NCBI RefSeq assembly: GCF_030272615.1
Contig: NC_081412.1
Location: forward strand, 548,670,488-548,730,487
Direction: 5' to 3'
DNA length: 60,000 nt
DNA from: Cryptomeria japonica
Taxonomy: Eukaryota > Streptophyta > Pinopsida > Cupressales > Cupressaceae
Position numbers and translations under genes: made by a program. Below the pieces are notes generated by a model. That model saw only the letters and a program-made list of their open reading frames with translations, did not search any database and had not been told where the DNA came from. Positions 31,973 to 43,418 of the stretch are shown here, piece after piece (position 1 is the first letter of the stretch; each line of letters starts with the position of its first letter).

Positions 31973-32493
31973 ATGTATAGAAGGATGATTGTTGATGCGA
32001 TTTGTGAAATAATTCCCCCTTACATCGCTGCAGATCTCAAATATTTGAAGGGTGGCCAAAGAATCTGTCAGGAGATGATCGGCAAAATCAATCAGCTACC
32101 CACAAAAAAAAAAATCAAGATTAGCTTCAGATACAAGCATCTTGGCGGTTTACGAAAGATCTAGAATGGGCTGTAACGAACCATGATGAGGCACAAGATC
32201 TCTTGGGGAAGAGATTAGAAAAACAAAAAGTTTTTCTTGCAATTGATAATGTCTACACCAATGAATCATCCACACATAGTACTCGAATGTTCCTACATCT
32301 TGGACTTAGCAACGATAGCTTAGTTTTGGTCACTGCTTGCAGACATGAAGATATTTCAGAAGTGATTGGCTACGACATATTTGAGGAGTGCCATCATACA
32401 CTTCTCCAAAATTCCCAACAAGAAAATGGATGCATGGGATATGGGATAGATTGGAATTTTAGTCAGAGGCAGCATGATTTTCACCCCTTGTAG
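31973..32493 (+). pseudogene. NB-ARC-like (NLR) fragment
   Basis: NLR proteins are intracellular immune receptors. The frame 32161-32493 has NHDEAQDLLGKRLEKQKVF then LAIDNV, like the kinase-2 strand, and LGLSNDSLVLVTACRHEDIS, like the RNBS-B region (S..V.T.R). The preceding ORF (31973-32164) may be the same gene in another frame. There is no P-loop, GLPL or LRR. The match is by motif only, so moderate confidence. Confidence 0.5.
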
Positions 32494-32739
32494 GCACGAT
32501 TTCAACATTTTTAGAAGGATTTAATCTCCTATTTGAAAGAATGATATACTATCTGAAGGGCACGATTTGCTAAAAAGTCATCTTCCGGTGTACTCAAACT
32601 CATCAATGGGCTTTGAAATGTGGTAGGGATGTCCATTAAAGCATGATTAAAATGGACATTTTTGTTAGATATTATAGTTGAAAAATACATACATATGTAG
32701 AAGCATGGAGACAACATGAAAAATGTTTGATAGCCGCTT

Positions 32740-32905
32740 CATAAGAGAGGTCGTCCCATGAAACATAGTGATTCTTGAAATTTGCAATGAGCGGATTTGT
32801 TGAGGCCTTCATATAGGATGTAGTGGTTGTAGGATATGCACAAATTCAATTTGTTGAAATAGCTTTACAAATTATCTAACAAACGCAATGGCCAGGGCAT
32901 CATAA
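32740..32905 (+). pseudogene. PPR fragment
   Basis: 'VVVVGYAQIQFVEIALQII' then a stop and 'QTQW', which aligns with the PPR phrase VVGYAQNGFVEKAL..F.QMQ seen at 445-1182. Degenerate. Confidence 0.6.
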
Positions 32906-33346
32906 ACAATGTGCCCGAGTTTTGAAGAATGTGTTCTTATGGTATAACTCATTACTCGGTTGTTCATCAAAGGAAAGCTTCAAAGTTGTTCTTTTCTTTA
33001 AAATAAGAGAAATCATTTCTTTGTGTCCTTAGATGGTTGGATGGTGAGATGGTTGCAAGCGCCAAGATGGAGCAGATGAAGATGGAAAGTACCTCAATAT
33101 TACTCGCAACTTTGTTTTTCATCAAAGTTATAAAGTTTCAAATTGTCTTTTGAAAAAGTGACTTATGTCACTTATTGTAATTAAAGTCAGCCTTTTGAAC
33201 TCAACTTTGTAAAAGTTAGGTAAATCCTAACTTATCTTCACTTAGGTAGTTATTTTAAGTGGTAACTAGGGTAGTTATCTTAAGTTGTTACCTAAGGTAG
33301 TTTCAAAACGGTTATAAGTAGTTATGAGGTAGTTATTTAGAAAGCC

Positions 33347-33354
33347 TATAAATA
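33347..33354 (+). promoter_or_regulatory. TATA box of the 3.3-kb insertion
   Basis: TATAAATA in 'aaagcctataaatacaagg', followed about 30 bases on by 'tttgtaaggg' and an AG-rich leader. This is the layout of a plant LTR promoter. Confidence 0.55.
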
Positions 33355-34283
33355 CAAGGCCAATTCATTTGTAAGGGAGACAGAGATAGAGAGAGACTCT
33401 TACAGAGGGGAGATGCTAGAGATCTTTTGATTTTCACATTTTATGCACAAATCTTTTGGACTTGTATATTTTCAAAAGAATAACAAAGAATGCATTTGAT
33501 TCGTATGTATTGGATTTGTTATGTATTATGATTATCTCTTTCTCATATGTTAAATTGATAATCCTTTTGTGTATTGGTGGAAGCCATTGATTCTCTATTC
33601 CAAATTCATGTAATTGATGAATCACATCATTTCTTAGTATCTGGAATTGTATGTGTTAGTACAACTTATTTCTTCATATGTTGAGGTTTGTTGTTATTTC
33701 TTTCATCAAAATTGCATAGTCAAAACATATCTTGTGCTTAAATCCCCTTGGTATCTGTCAACATTTGTGAATCTCAAATAGTATTCGTATGTCTACTGTT
33801 GGGGTTTCTGTTATTTATTTTCTTTAGTTTAGTGTTTGCCTTCCTTTTTGTACTTTTAGGTCAAAAGTACACAAAAATCCTAAATACCCCCATCATACGA
33901 GGGAGCTGCCCCTCTCAAACGCAGAGGAAGATTGTGGCTACACCATGATCTCTCCAACTATTGGAACGTTTGTCGCTGCCTTTCGGGCGAACAGGGTCAA
34001 TTTTGAAGGTGAATTCACAGTGACAAATCTGTTTACCAACAAAACCCAATGGGAAAAAAACTCCCCCCCAAAAGAGAGATGAAAACTATACAAAATAACT
34101 GTCAAAGAAGTATGAGAAGGACAAAATCCAATGTGATGAAAAATTCCTCCCCATAAGAGAGAAGAAGAGAGACCAAGTAGCCCTCCCTCAATGGAAAATC
34201 TGCACCCATGGGAAGAAACTTCTCCATGATCATCAAATAAGCATGAGGTGTAAGTTGGCTTGATGATAATTTATGATTCTTCA

Positions 34284-35965
34284 TTTAGCCCCCACTTTAA
34301 TGAGAGTATGAGCCTATGCATATACTTGTGGTAAAGTAGATGAAAGAGGGGAGCAATTAGGAGCACAATCACAAGGAGTATAAGACATCACTTATTTGAG
34401 GAACCAAGCTCCTAATTTTGGGATCTTAACTCACTCACATGCATGTAAGGGCACACAAAATGAGACAAAAAAATAAAAAGGAAAACAAAGACAAACAAAG
34501 AAAAAAAGGCAAAGGACACAGAACACAAAAACAAAAAACAAGACCTCAAGTCAAGTAGCCGAAGAGACCTCGATATCAAAATTTCTTAACCACTAATATC
34601 ATTATTGAAAAGTGCCATCTCAAGAACACAAGTGATTACATAAAAGAGAAAGAGAACCCATCATCCATGAACTACAAATAGAAAATCTATGAGCTCATGA
34701 GAAGAAACAAAGAAGCATGGATACACATTCTAGATGTGTTTTTCTCGGTGATCCATAAGAAGAAGAATGAGAGAGGACATGGATACACATTCTAGATTTG
34801 TTTTTCTAGGCGATCTATGTTGGGAAGGAGAGTAGGAATAGTCTAGCTATGTTTTGCTATTTCTACTCATCCTCATGCATGTGTTCAAGTGATGTTTGGT
34901 TTCAAGTGTTATGAATCCCATATAAGAGTTTGTTTTCTATGGTTTTGAGCATGCAACAACCTATGTAAGACATATAATGAAAAATTCCAAGGGGCATTTT
35001 TGCTTTCAGGAACATCTTGTATAAGAGTTTTTTTTCTTTGGTCTTGAGAATGTGTAACCCCATTTAAGATAAATATATGCCTGGTTTCGAGGACATCCCG
35101 TGTAAGAGTTTGTTTTCTCTGGTTTTGGGAATGTGCACCCCATATAAGACTAATATCAATGCTATGTTTGGTTTTGGGCATGAAGCATCTTGTGTAAGAG
35201 CTTGTCTTCTCTAGTTTCAAGAATGAACACCCTGTTTAAGACATTGAAAAAATATAATACAGTATAGTACAAAGACAGTGATATGTATGCCCCCCCCTTA
35301 AACATGTCAACATATCCTTGTGTTGATGTGTTAAGGAACCTAAAAACAAGGATACCCACCTTCAACACCAAGGAGATATCCTTTAAGAAACAATTCTCAT
35401 AAATCCAAGCCAAAGAGGGAATACTCTTTATAAGCAAGGACAAGATACTTGAAAAAGAGATATCTTGAAACAAGTGTAAAGAGATTCCTTGGAGGTGAAG
35501 AGATCTTTTCTCAAAAGACATCTACCTTTGAGAGGAGTTCTTGAACAAATGTAGCATCTTCTATCAAAAGAAGGGAAGGAAAAAAAGAATTCATACCTTC
35601 CCCCTATTTCTAGATGAAAGGGATTCTTGATGAATGATGACACACTTTTGATCCAATGTGAGGGGTAATTTATTAATAGATATACATTTCCAGGTGTAAG
35701 AGAGGTTGTAGTCAAGGATACAAAGCTCTTGCATAAGAGGGAATTCTTGAGCAAACAACAACTTCACACAAGGAATGGCATCAATTTATAAGCAAACACC
35801 ACTCAACAAAGGAAATGTGGATCCTTAGAAAGGGAAGGAGAGAAATAATTTCCCCCTAGGAATAAGGACAATGAAAAGAATTACACATCCTCTAAAGAGA
35901 GATTAGACATAAGCAAATTAACAATGTACTCACATTAAGAAATATTCAATGCAAGAATAGACATT
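34284..35965 (-). other. G1 3' untranslated region (copy 2)
   Basis: Same content as 10821-12428, including the PPT (34284-34300) and the 85-bp tandem repeat (34898-35246). It ends at acatt, the target site of C1. Confidence 0.65.
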
Positions 35966-36399
35966 TGTAAGAATTTGTCAAATATAGCCAAGATCAAGGA
36001 CAAAATGATTAGAACAAAAGAGAGACAAAATATTTGATAAGATAAACTGTATTCTAATCAAGATGCAAAATAAGATCAAATGGATCAACCAATTCAAAGA
36101 AGATGAGCCTAATTATAAAGGCAAGGCCATATGAATATTTGAGCACACAATAATGACATGTGGCTCAATGAGATACAAGGATAGGTAGGAGAAATAATAA
36201 AATATTCCATAAGAGGTCGATCACCCACCAAAGATGGAATGTAACAGCAAGATAAGACCATAGAAGGTGGAATTTCTTCTACATGCATCATCCCTATGTG
36301 CACACTTCCCTAAGTGTCTCATATGTAAACTAATATGAAATGCATTATCCTAAATCAACTTAAGTAAAGTGTAATTATGAGGCATAATTTACACCAACA
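35966..36399 (-). repeat. C1 3' LTR
   Basis: tgtaagaatttgtcaaata...ttacaccaaca on the plus strand. The minus-strand form is TGTTGGTGTAAATT...TTCTTACA. Confidence 0.9.
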
Positions 36400-36733
36400 C
36401 CCCACCTTAAGTGCAACTTAGGGGAATGTAGACTCAAACTAACAATGCAAGATGGGTTGCAACTACTAGCCACGTTAGGTAACCATGTACAAATGCAAAT
36501 GCACACAAACCAATGCTATCTCTCATAAATAGAGAAAGAGAAAAACCCAATGGGAAAAAAAATCCCCCCCAAAAGAGAGATGAAAACTATACAAAATAAC
36601 ACTCAAGGAAGTATGAGTAGGACAAAACCCCATGTGATGAAAAATTCCTCCCCATAAGAGAGAAGAAGAGAGACCAAGCAGCCCTCCCTCAATGGATAAT
36701 ATGCACCAACAGGAAGAAATTTCTCCATGATCA

Positions 36734-37780
36734 TCAAACAATGTTCATCCCCATAGGAAGAAACAAACCAAAGGTGTATATCAAGATGTATGGAGTCTTT
36801 GAAAACTGCTCAAGCATCCCCATGTCGATGTTGTAAGTTACCCCCTCCAAATTAGGTGTACTAATCCACACTGATGAAAAAGGCAATCCAAGATATAGTG
36901 GATATGAATGTAGAACAAGATTTAAAGCCTCACATGTCTCCTCTAAGGATAAATAGACCTCCTCCAAATGTTGGACAAAAGTATCCACAATCATGTCAAC
37001 CTCGAAAGAATGATCATGTAAAGAATGAACAAGAGGGTCGAAGTGTTCCCTCACAACAATTGAAGAAGGATCATCTTCATCAAAGATAAGATGAATGCCA
37101 TAAATGATGTCTCCCAAATCTACAATGTAGGACTCCACAAAAAAACTTGTAATGTCTGCGAAATAGTCATCCCAATGAACTAAAGTTGGAAGACAAGGTA
37201 TATCCTGCTACACTAAATCATAAGAAGGAAAAACTATAGCAACATATGCATCATCAGGTGCAATAGGAGATGTGATATCAATAGGAGGAGATGAAATGCA
37301 AGGCTCAAGAATGGGGTCACATGTGTGAATACCCAAGTTCAAGTAACCAAAGTTCTCCTTGATATCTGAATCAACACAAGAAGTGTGATCAACATATGAA
37401 GAATCAACCTCATCAACAAGAACAAAATATAAAAAAGAATATAATTGAGATGCATGATCCACCACCCCTATAGTAATAGTAGCTCTAGTCTCCAAGTCTC
37501 TAATGATAACTGAATCAGGTGTGAACTCCACAGTTTTCCTTGTTGTCCCATGAGTGATCTGATAGATGGAAAGAAGATTGTTTGTCAAATGGGGTACACA
37601 CAACACATCATTGAAGAAGTTATCCCCAATGGAAATAGATCCTTTCCCAGTCACATTCATATATGTATGATTGCCCATCAAAATTGGCGGCATATTGCAA
37701 GGCTCAAATGAAGAGAACATAGAATGCGAAGATGCCATATGATGAGAAGCTCCTGAATCTAGAAGCCATCTCCATGAGTC
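36734..37780 (-). pseudogene. C1 protease plus acidic C-terminal domain
   Basis: The frame runs 37780 to 36734. The Copia aspartic protease begins WRWLLDSGASHHMASSHSMF, with intact DSGASHHM, and continues DVLCVPHLTNNLLSIYQ. Where Copia has the pre-integrase HHCC zone, integrase and reverse transcriptase, this protein continues as an acidic sequence (GIHLIFDEDDPSS, LSLEETCEAL) of about 250 residues with no known match. One TAG at about 37208 ('DLV*QDIP', CAG expected) breaks the frame. Confidence 0.75.
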
Positions 37781-37829
37781 ATGACTTGTAGTAGCACAAA
37801 GAGATTGTTCCTTTCCTTTTGACTATGAA

Positions 37830-38673
37830 GAAGGGGAGGAGATGAATCCTTCTTCTCATAAGTGGATAGGCAAATCATTGTTGTTCTTCTTGATAATGTT
37901 GGTCAACTCATCAATCTGCTTGGTGTGGCAATGATGCTCATAATGACCATTTTTCTTGCAATATGAACAAGAAAGCCTCTCCTTATATTGTTTTCCCTTA
38001 GGTGAGGATGTAGAATCCTTTTGTTGTGGAGAGGAATATTGTACTCTATCTTGTGGTGTCTTAGGGCTTGAACTGCTTCTACTTCTTGTTGGAATTCTTC
38101 CCTTGATTTCTCCAACATCAACATCTCTGTTAGTGGATCAAATAAGGGCATGGTGAAAAAACTACCCACTATAAAGCAATCACTTTGGAAGATAGAAACA
38201 AATACCACTACTACATATTCTGATGGAAGCTTTCCTAAAAGGTTGTAGACCAACTATGTATCCTTCTTATCAATGCCACAATCCTTGAGCTATGCTCTTA
38301 GATCATTTACCTTGGTGACATAATCTTGGATTGTTTCAAATTTCTTGGATCCAACATGGTGAGATCATTACCAAGTCGATAGCTCCTAATCTCATTAGTT
38401 TGGCCATACAATTTTCCTAAGACATCCCATGCATCCTTTACTATTTTACAGTTTTCAATGTGAAAGATGAGATACTTTGATATATACTTCCTCAATGTCC
38501 CTATTGCCTTAACATTTTTAGTGAGAATTAGGATCAAGTTTAGGATCAACTAGTGCAGTGATAGTTCCATCAATATAATGAGTTAATCCCTTTTCCATTA
38601 GCTTACTCCATACATCAATTTTCCCTGAAAGATAGTTATGTGGAGTTAAAAGTGGAAATTTAGGAGAACCCAT
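37830..38673 (-). pseudogene. gag: C1 gag (Copia type), frameshifted
   Basis: ATG at 38673 (MGSPKFPLLTPHNYLSGKID). Core features follow: TLRKYISKYLIFHIENCKI, DAWDVLGKLYGQTNE and RSYRLGNDLTMLDP (38549-38310), then a zinc knuckle CSYCKKNGHYEHHC (about 37930-37970), which is complete as CX2CX4HX4C. At least two frame changes and a stop split it. Confidence 0.8.
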
Positions 38674-40340
38674 CGCAACAAACTGAAAGAGCACAAGGAA
38701 AAGAGAGACACAATCACTCAAGATACCCCCAAAATTTTACTCAACTAAAGAACCCCCCCCCAAATGATGATTTGACACTTTATACTTTAGTGCATGTATA
38801 ATGGGCCACTTGAAAAAAATGGAAAAGTAGACTTCTAATTTCAACATTACAACTACCTTAAATAGGCTATAAGAGACTCCAACAATTAGTGCAAGATATC
38901 TAAGCTGAGATCCAAGAAAAATACAAGTACCAAATAGGCCAAAAATGACCAAATACTGTAAGTATAATTTTTACTTAAGATGGTAAAAAACAGATAGCAC
39001 CATGTGAAAGTAGTCAAAAAATTATGCACTTAAAAAAAAATGACACTTGGAAAGGAGGTCGTATGAGCCCAAACGAAGCCTCTGAAGTTGCAAAATCAAG
39101 GATTGGATAGGTATAGTTGTAAAAAGCTGAAAATTCTAAAAACTTGTCCACCTAAATCAGAAAACACCACAACCACTACCTCTAAAACCAAAAAGCTCAA
39201 TGAGAGGTGGTCCAATTTTTTTCAAAAGGTGCTGACATAGGATGACATCATCAAGACATGGTATTAAATTTGATGACTGTTTAGCCATTGCCAAAACTTC
39301 ATCCCTACCTACATGGATTTTCTTATAGTACGGATTTACTGACGTACCCCAACCAAAAGATAACACGTGTCATACGGATTTTGTATGAATGATGACATGT
39401 TTGTATGATTGATGACTATGTAAGTCCTTGTGGTGGTATAGACGGTTGTGTGGCAATATATGTGGCAAACTATACAGTGACTTGGTGTACAGACATAGAT
39501 GTGGCATTTGAGTTGGCCACCGATTGATTAGCTAATTGTGTTGTTGCAAGCGTGGTATGGCCCAATAAAAAATAGCCATGTGGTGCTACGTGTGCAAATC
39601 AAAATTCGGCATGTGTCATTGGCATGCTGGATTATGCAGGGTTGACTATACAATATGTGGTGCAATCAGTGTTTGCCACATATTCCATATTTATTGATGC
39701 TAATAGAGGGACGGTGCATTGCACAGAGTAGCGTTGGGATGATGTGGGGGTAATGCTAGTGGTTGCTAGGGGAACCCAAGAGGAGAGGCAAAGGATTGGT
39801 TTCTGCTGGGCGATGACTGCAAAAACCCTAGAGGTTTGAGTGGTGGTGGTGCTGGGAACACCACGAATGGTGGCAGTGTTGAGTGCTACTATGGACAATC
39901 GAAAGGAGATGGGCTACGAGGCCCCCCAAAAATAACTCTGCAGAAGTATAAATGTTGTGGTATAGTGTCAGGGAGGTATAAACCCCCCTGAAAAAAAAAT
40001 AATATATATTTTTTTGAAAAAAGATTTAAATAAAACTTCACAATGTAAATAAAAAAATCGCAATTTGAGGAATAAGAAAAATAAAATAAAATTGCAGAAA
40101 AAATTGTTTTTTTTTTAAAAATCTGTACCATATAGCTTAATAGGTTGATTTTTTCCTCCAAAGCCCCAAAACTAATTTTCACCACATATAGGTGAATTTA
40201 TACTCAAAATTTATGGAAACAGCCCCCCAAATGCAATGGTGAGGTTGGAATTGCCATAGGATTCCCCCAAAATGCGTAGCTTCCTAGATCTAAAAAATGA
40301 ATGCTCTAAAATGTCTCCAAAAAGACTACTCAATGAAGCC
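38674..40340 (-). other. C1 leader, unusually long
   Basis: 1.67 kb between PBS and the gag ATG. It contains a GT-rich block (39380-39900 on the plus strand) and C runs. The open frames here (39632-39898, 39889-40185) have no recognisable content. Confidence 0.5.
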
Positions 40341-40358
40341 CCAATGGCTTTGATATCA
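40341..40358 (-). promoter_or_regulatory. C1 primer-binding site
   Basis: The minus strand reads TGATATCAAAGCCATTGG directly after the 5' LTR. This is the initiator-Met type TGGTATCAAAGC with G to A at the third base. Confidence 0.75.
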
Positions 40359-40809
40359 AGTAAGAATTTGTCAAATATAGCCAAGATCAATTGCACAATG
40401 AATAGCACAAAAGAGAGACAAAAGATTTGATAAGAATAAACTGTATTCTAATCAAGATGCTTGCAAAATAAGATCAACTGGATCAACCAATACAAAGAAG
40501 ATGAGCCTTCTTATAAAGGAAAGGCCATATGGATATGTGAGAACACAATCATGAAATGTGACTCAATGAGATACAAAGGTAGGTAGGGGTAGGTAGGAGA
40601 AATAATAAAATATTCCACAAGAGGTGGATCACCCACCAAAGGTGGAATGTAACAACAAGATAAGACCACAAAAGGTGGAATTTTTCCTACATGCATCATC
40701 CCTATGTGCACACTTCCATAAGTGTCTCATATGCAAACTAATATGAAATTCGCATTATCATAAGTCAACTGAAGTAAAGTGTATTTATGAGGCATAATCA
40801 ACACCAACA
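40359..40809 (-). repeat. C1 5' LTR
   Basis: taagaatttgtcaaatatag...caacaccaacaac region, ending caaca at 40809. It is clearly the same LTR as 35966-36399 with scattered changes. Confidence 0.88.
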
Positions 40810-41992
40810 ACATTAATATATGTCAAATGCAACTCTAAAGAAGAGACAATCTTCAAAGAGAAAGAAAGAAAGATTTAGATGAAGGATCATAAACTCCCCT
40901 AAGGAGAGATTAATCATAAGAGACATAACATTCCATTCTAGAGAGGGCATCAAAGCATGAAAAATTCAACCCCTAAAGGGAATATTGATACTTTAGATAG
41001 AGAGAAACAATAGGATAAGAAGCAAGAATAAATTATGTTGCTGCCCCAAGATAATTGTAAATGAAATAGCATCACCTCTTATGAAAAAGAGCCCCCAATT
41101 ATGTTAACTAGTTGTGTCATAGGGTGAGGAGAAACATGAAGGGTTAATTGAGTGCTAAGGCAATACCTCTTCACTAGGGAAGAGTACAAGATCAGTTGTA
41201 AGAGCTATGTGAGCCCTATCATATTGGTATTGAACAAAGGTTTTAAATAGTTTAAAATTTCCAAGAGAATGAGAATAACTATGATGAAAAAGATAATGTT
41301 CATCACCTTTCTTATGCTTATAATTGTAATTAAGTCTAATGAAAGGAAAGACAACATTCTTATCATACTTCAATCTGCAAAATATTCTAGTGGCTAATTT
41401 CTATTGGTCATCAATAAGAGTAGGGTTTGTCTCTTGATATTTAGGACAAGGGTTTTTAGAAGAAGATAGATTGTCATATGTGATTTTAACTATGCCATTA
41501 TCAATGAGTCCTTGCATTCCATTTTGAAAATCTAGACAATCATTGGTATTGTAGTCATTAGTTTGATGATGTAAGCAAGGAGTGTTTTAAGAAGCACCTT
41601 TAGATGAACGATAAGTCTTATGCCTTGAAAGATAATCCTTAAGCCTTTGAATTCTAAGGAGATCAACCATAGGTGAATCATGATAATGTCCTAACCCTTT
41701 GGTAGTAATTTGTGTAGGAGGGTTTATAGGAACTCTAATTCCTTGTTCAAATTTTCCAAGTCCTTTTCCTTTGAAACCTTGTTTTGATATTATGTTATAG
41801 CCACTCCTATAAGAATTTCTTAATTCAAGAGGAATATTATAATGAATTTCTTTGAAATTTGTAGTGCAAGTGTATCTAGAAGGAGCAAAGGGAAAAGTAG
41901 ATAAAGCAAGAATATAATGTGTAGGGAGACTTTCCTTTCTATCATCATGCATATCCTCTTTGATAGGTTGAGGAGGAAGATCCTTATCATCT
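40810..41992 (-). pseudogene. G1 gag-pol remnant with G-patch and Cys/His region
   Basis: 41587-41952 encodes a G-patch-like stretch (IISKQGFKGKGLGKFEQGIR then KGLGHY), an RNA-binding glycine motif found in Tat-group polyproteins. Downstream on the minus strand (about 41590-41480) comes CLHHQTNDYNTNDC...MQGLIDNGIVKI, equal in layout to the finger of G2 (CQFHCQPRHDTKKC...IQDLID). A further frame (41155-41373) has no match. Stops separate the parts. The capsid core is missing where C2 sits. Confidence 0.6.
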
Positions 41993-43418
41993 TGCTAGAA
42001 TCAGGGATCATTGAGGGGGGGGTGTGAATCAGTGATCTACAACTTAGCAGATTTTTAGACTTAACTTTCAACCACCAGAAGAAAATAATTGAAACTGAAA
42101 TGCAGAAACATAAAACAAACAACCACAAGATCATAACACCGATATTTTTATGTGGAAACACAAATGGGAAAAATCATGGTGGGATTTGAACCCACAATAT
42201 TATTCCACTATGGCTAGTAGAAAAACAATATTACAAAATGGGAATGCACAAGCATTCAGGCACACTGCCTAGAGATCACTGCTAAAATACAATAACCCGA
42301 AAGGCTACAACCTTCAGGGAAGTCTCAATGACTTAAAAAGTTGTTACAGTGATGAATTACAATGCATGAACTATGAAATAGCATCTATTATGCTTGGATG
42401 AGTTTCGATTAAGTACTGAATGCACTGACTGGATCACTTCTGTTGTTCTGCTCTGTTCTGCCCTGTTCTTTGTCTTAGTCAGCTACTAAATCAAGAGTGC
42501 ACATGTGAAACTACACTGAAATGGGTTCTCTATCACCTCTCACTCGCATAAAATCACACCATCCACTAAATAGATAACCCACACAAAACATATATACTGG
42601 CAACCACAAAATAAATAATACATCATGTCAGCCTGAAGGTGTAATGTGTAATCACATGTCAGCTTGACTAGATCAAAAGGATAAATGCGGATCACCAAAA
42701 TGATAATATAATGATGTGTCTAAGTCAGTCCAATCATCCCAAACACACTTCAATGCACCGCAATCAACAAAAAGATTCCGGACCCAAAAAATTTATGTTC
42801 TTCCTGAAATACCTATTAACATACGCTTTTGGATAAAAAAAATCACAACCATCGGATCGAATCTCTATGAAGAGTTGCCATCAATGACAACCCTAAACCA
42901 ATAATCAACCACCAAAAAGCACCAAAAACTACTGGATGAGTGCCAATTGCCAACAATCTCCCCCTTTAGCATTGATGAGAACACTCGTGAAAAATGACTA
43001 AGTGTTGAGCATTGTACACTGGTTCAAAAGGATCAAAAGAATTTCTAAGGCTCCCCCTTAGACAAAGAATTCCACTCTCCAATACTGTAAATTTTTCACC
43101 ATCTCTCTCCCCCTTCGATATCAATGCCAAAGATGGGGTGCTGTCCTAAATAGAGATATTTACAAATACTTGAAGAGGTCAGCATAAATAGTCTTAAAAA
43201 ATCCTAGGTGAGTATTCCTCCCCCTCTCAGTGATCCTTGATTCCAACACATCTAAGGCCTCATCTTTACTTAATATTATGTGGGTAGATAGATCATGAAT
43301 GAAATAATAAAGATCATCTTCTCTACAAATGTTTTGATGATTAAGATACGCTCTAGGAGAATAAGGGGGCTCTAGAGAAATTGAAGCACCAACATTTTGA
43401 TCTTGCCTCCCTTGCGCT
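41993..43418 (-). mobile_element. C2: 3' end of a Copia element
   Basis: LTR 41993-42955 (tgctagaatcaggg to attgccaaca on the plus strand, so the minus strand starts TGTTGGCAATTGG). Next to it lies the PPT (minus strand TAAAGGGGGAGATTG, 42956-42970). Then come about 450 bases of 3' untranslated sequence with many 'ctccccct' tracts. The LTR shares 'gcacactgcctagagatcac' and nearby blocks with the solo LTR at 7351. The coding part is missing and the segment ends at the TRIM. Confidence 0.75.

Larger units (their letters stand above)
30745..34041 (+). mobile_element. 3.3-kb TG...CA insertion with captured gene fragments, TSD AAACC
   Basis: Starts tgttacacctaatttc and ends gtttaccaaca (TGTT/AACA). 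aaacc stands on both sides (30740-30744 and 34042-34046). Unit 2 of the duplication reads straight through at about 36541-36550 (aaaaacccaatggg). A TATA box (33347-33354) lies about 690 bases from the right end, as in an LTR with a long U3. I found no internal direct LTRs, PBS or pol. A long solo LTR is the best guess; a non-autonomous element with unrecognised LTRs is possible. The left two thirds carry PPR and NB-ARC fragments. Confidence 0.7.
10779..34237. repeat. tandem duplication unit 1 (split by insertions)
   Basis: Segments 10779-12935, 30660-30744 and 34042-34237 together match 34242-36738 in order. Unit 1 was later split by T1 (12936-30654) and by the 3.3-kb insertion (30745-34041). 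It contains the last ~40 bases of the G1 LTR, the G1 3' region and the 3' end of C1. Confidence 0.85.
34242..36738. repeat. tandem duplication unit 2
   Basis: Matches unit 1 from the last 40 bases of the G1 LTR (catgaggtgtaag) through the PPT, the G1 3' region, the C1 3' LTR and C1 3' inside to 'gatcatcaaa'. Junction 34238-34241 has four filler bases (taag), with 'caaa' present at both parental edges. It lacks the T1 and 3.3-kb insertions. Confidence 0.85.
35966..40809 (-). mobile_element. C1: gag-protease-only Copia element, TSD ACATT
   Basis: 4844 bp. 3' LTR 35966-36399, 5' LTR 40359-40809, flanked by acatt (35961-35965 and 40810-40814). PBS (minus strand TGATATCAAAGCCATTGG, 40341-40358) and PPT (TTAAGGTGGGG before 36399) fit Copia. 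It encodes gag and protease and then an acidic frame. Integrase, reverse transcriptase and RNase H are absent, and there is no room for them. The inside is only about 3.96 kb, including a 1.67-kb leader. Non-autonomous. Confidence 0.9.

Noticed and set aside
41988-42960. C2 as a solo LTR with TSD 'atct'
   Set aside because: The four matching bases are likely chance. A polypurine tract and Copia-like 3' sequence follow directly, so it is the end of an element and not a solo LTR.
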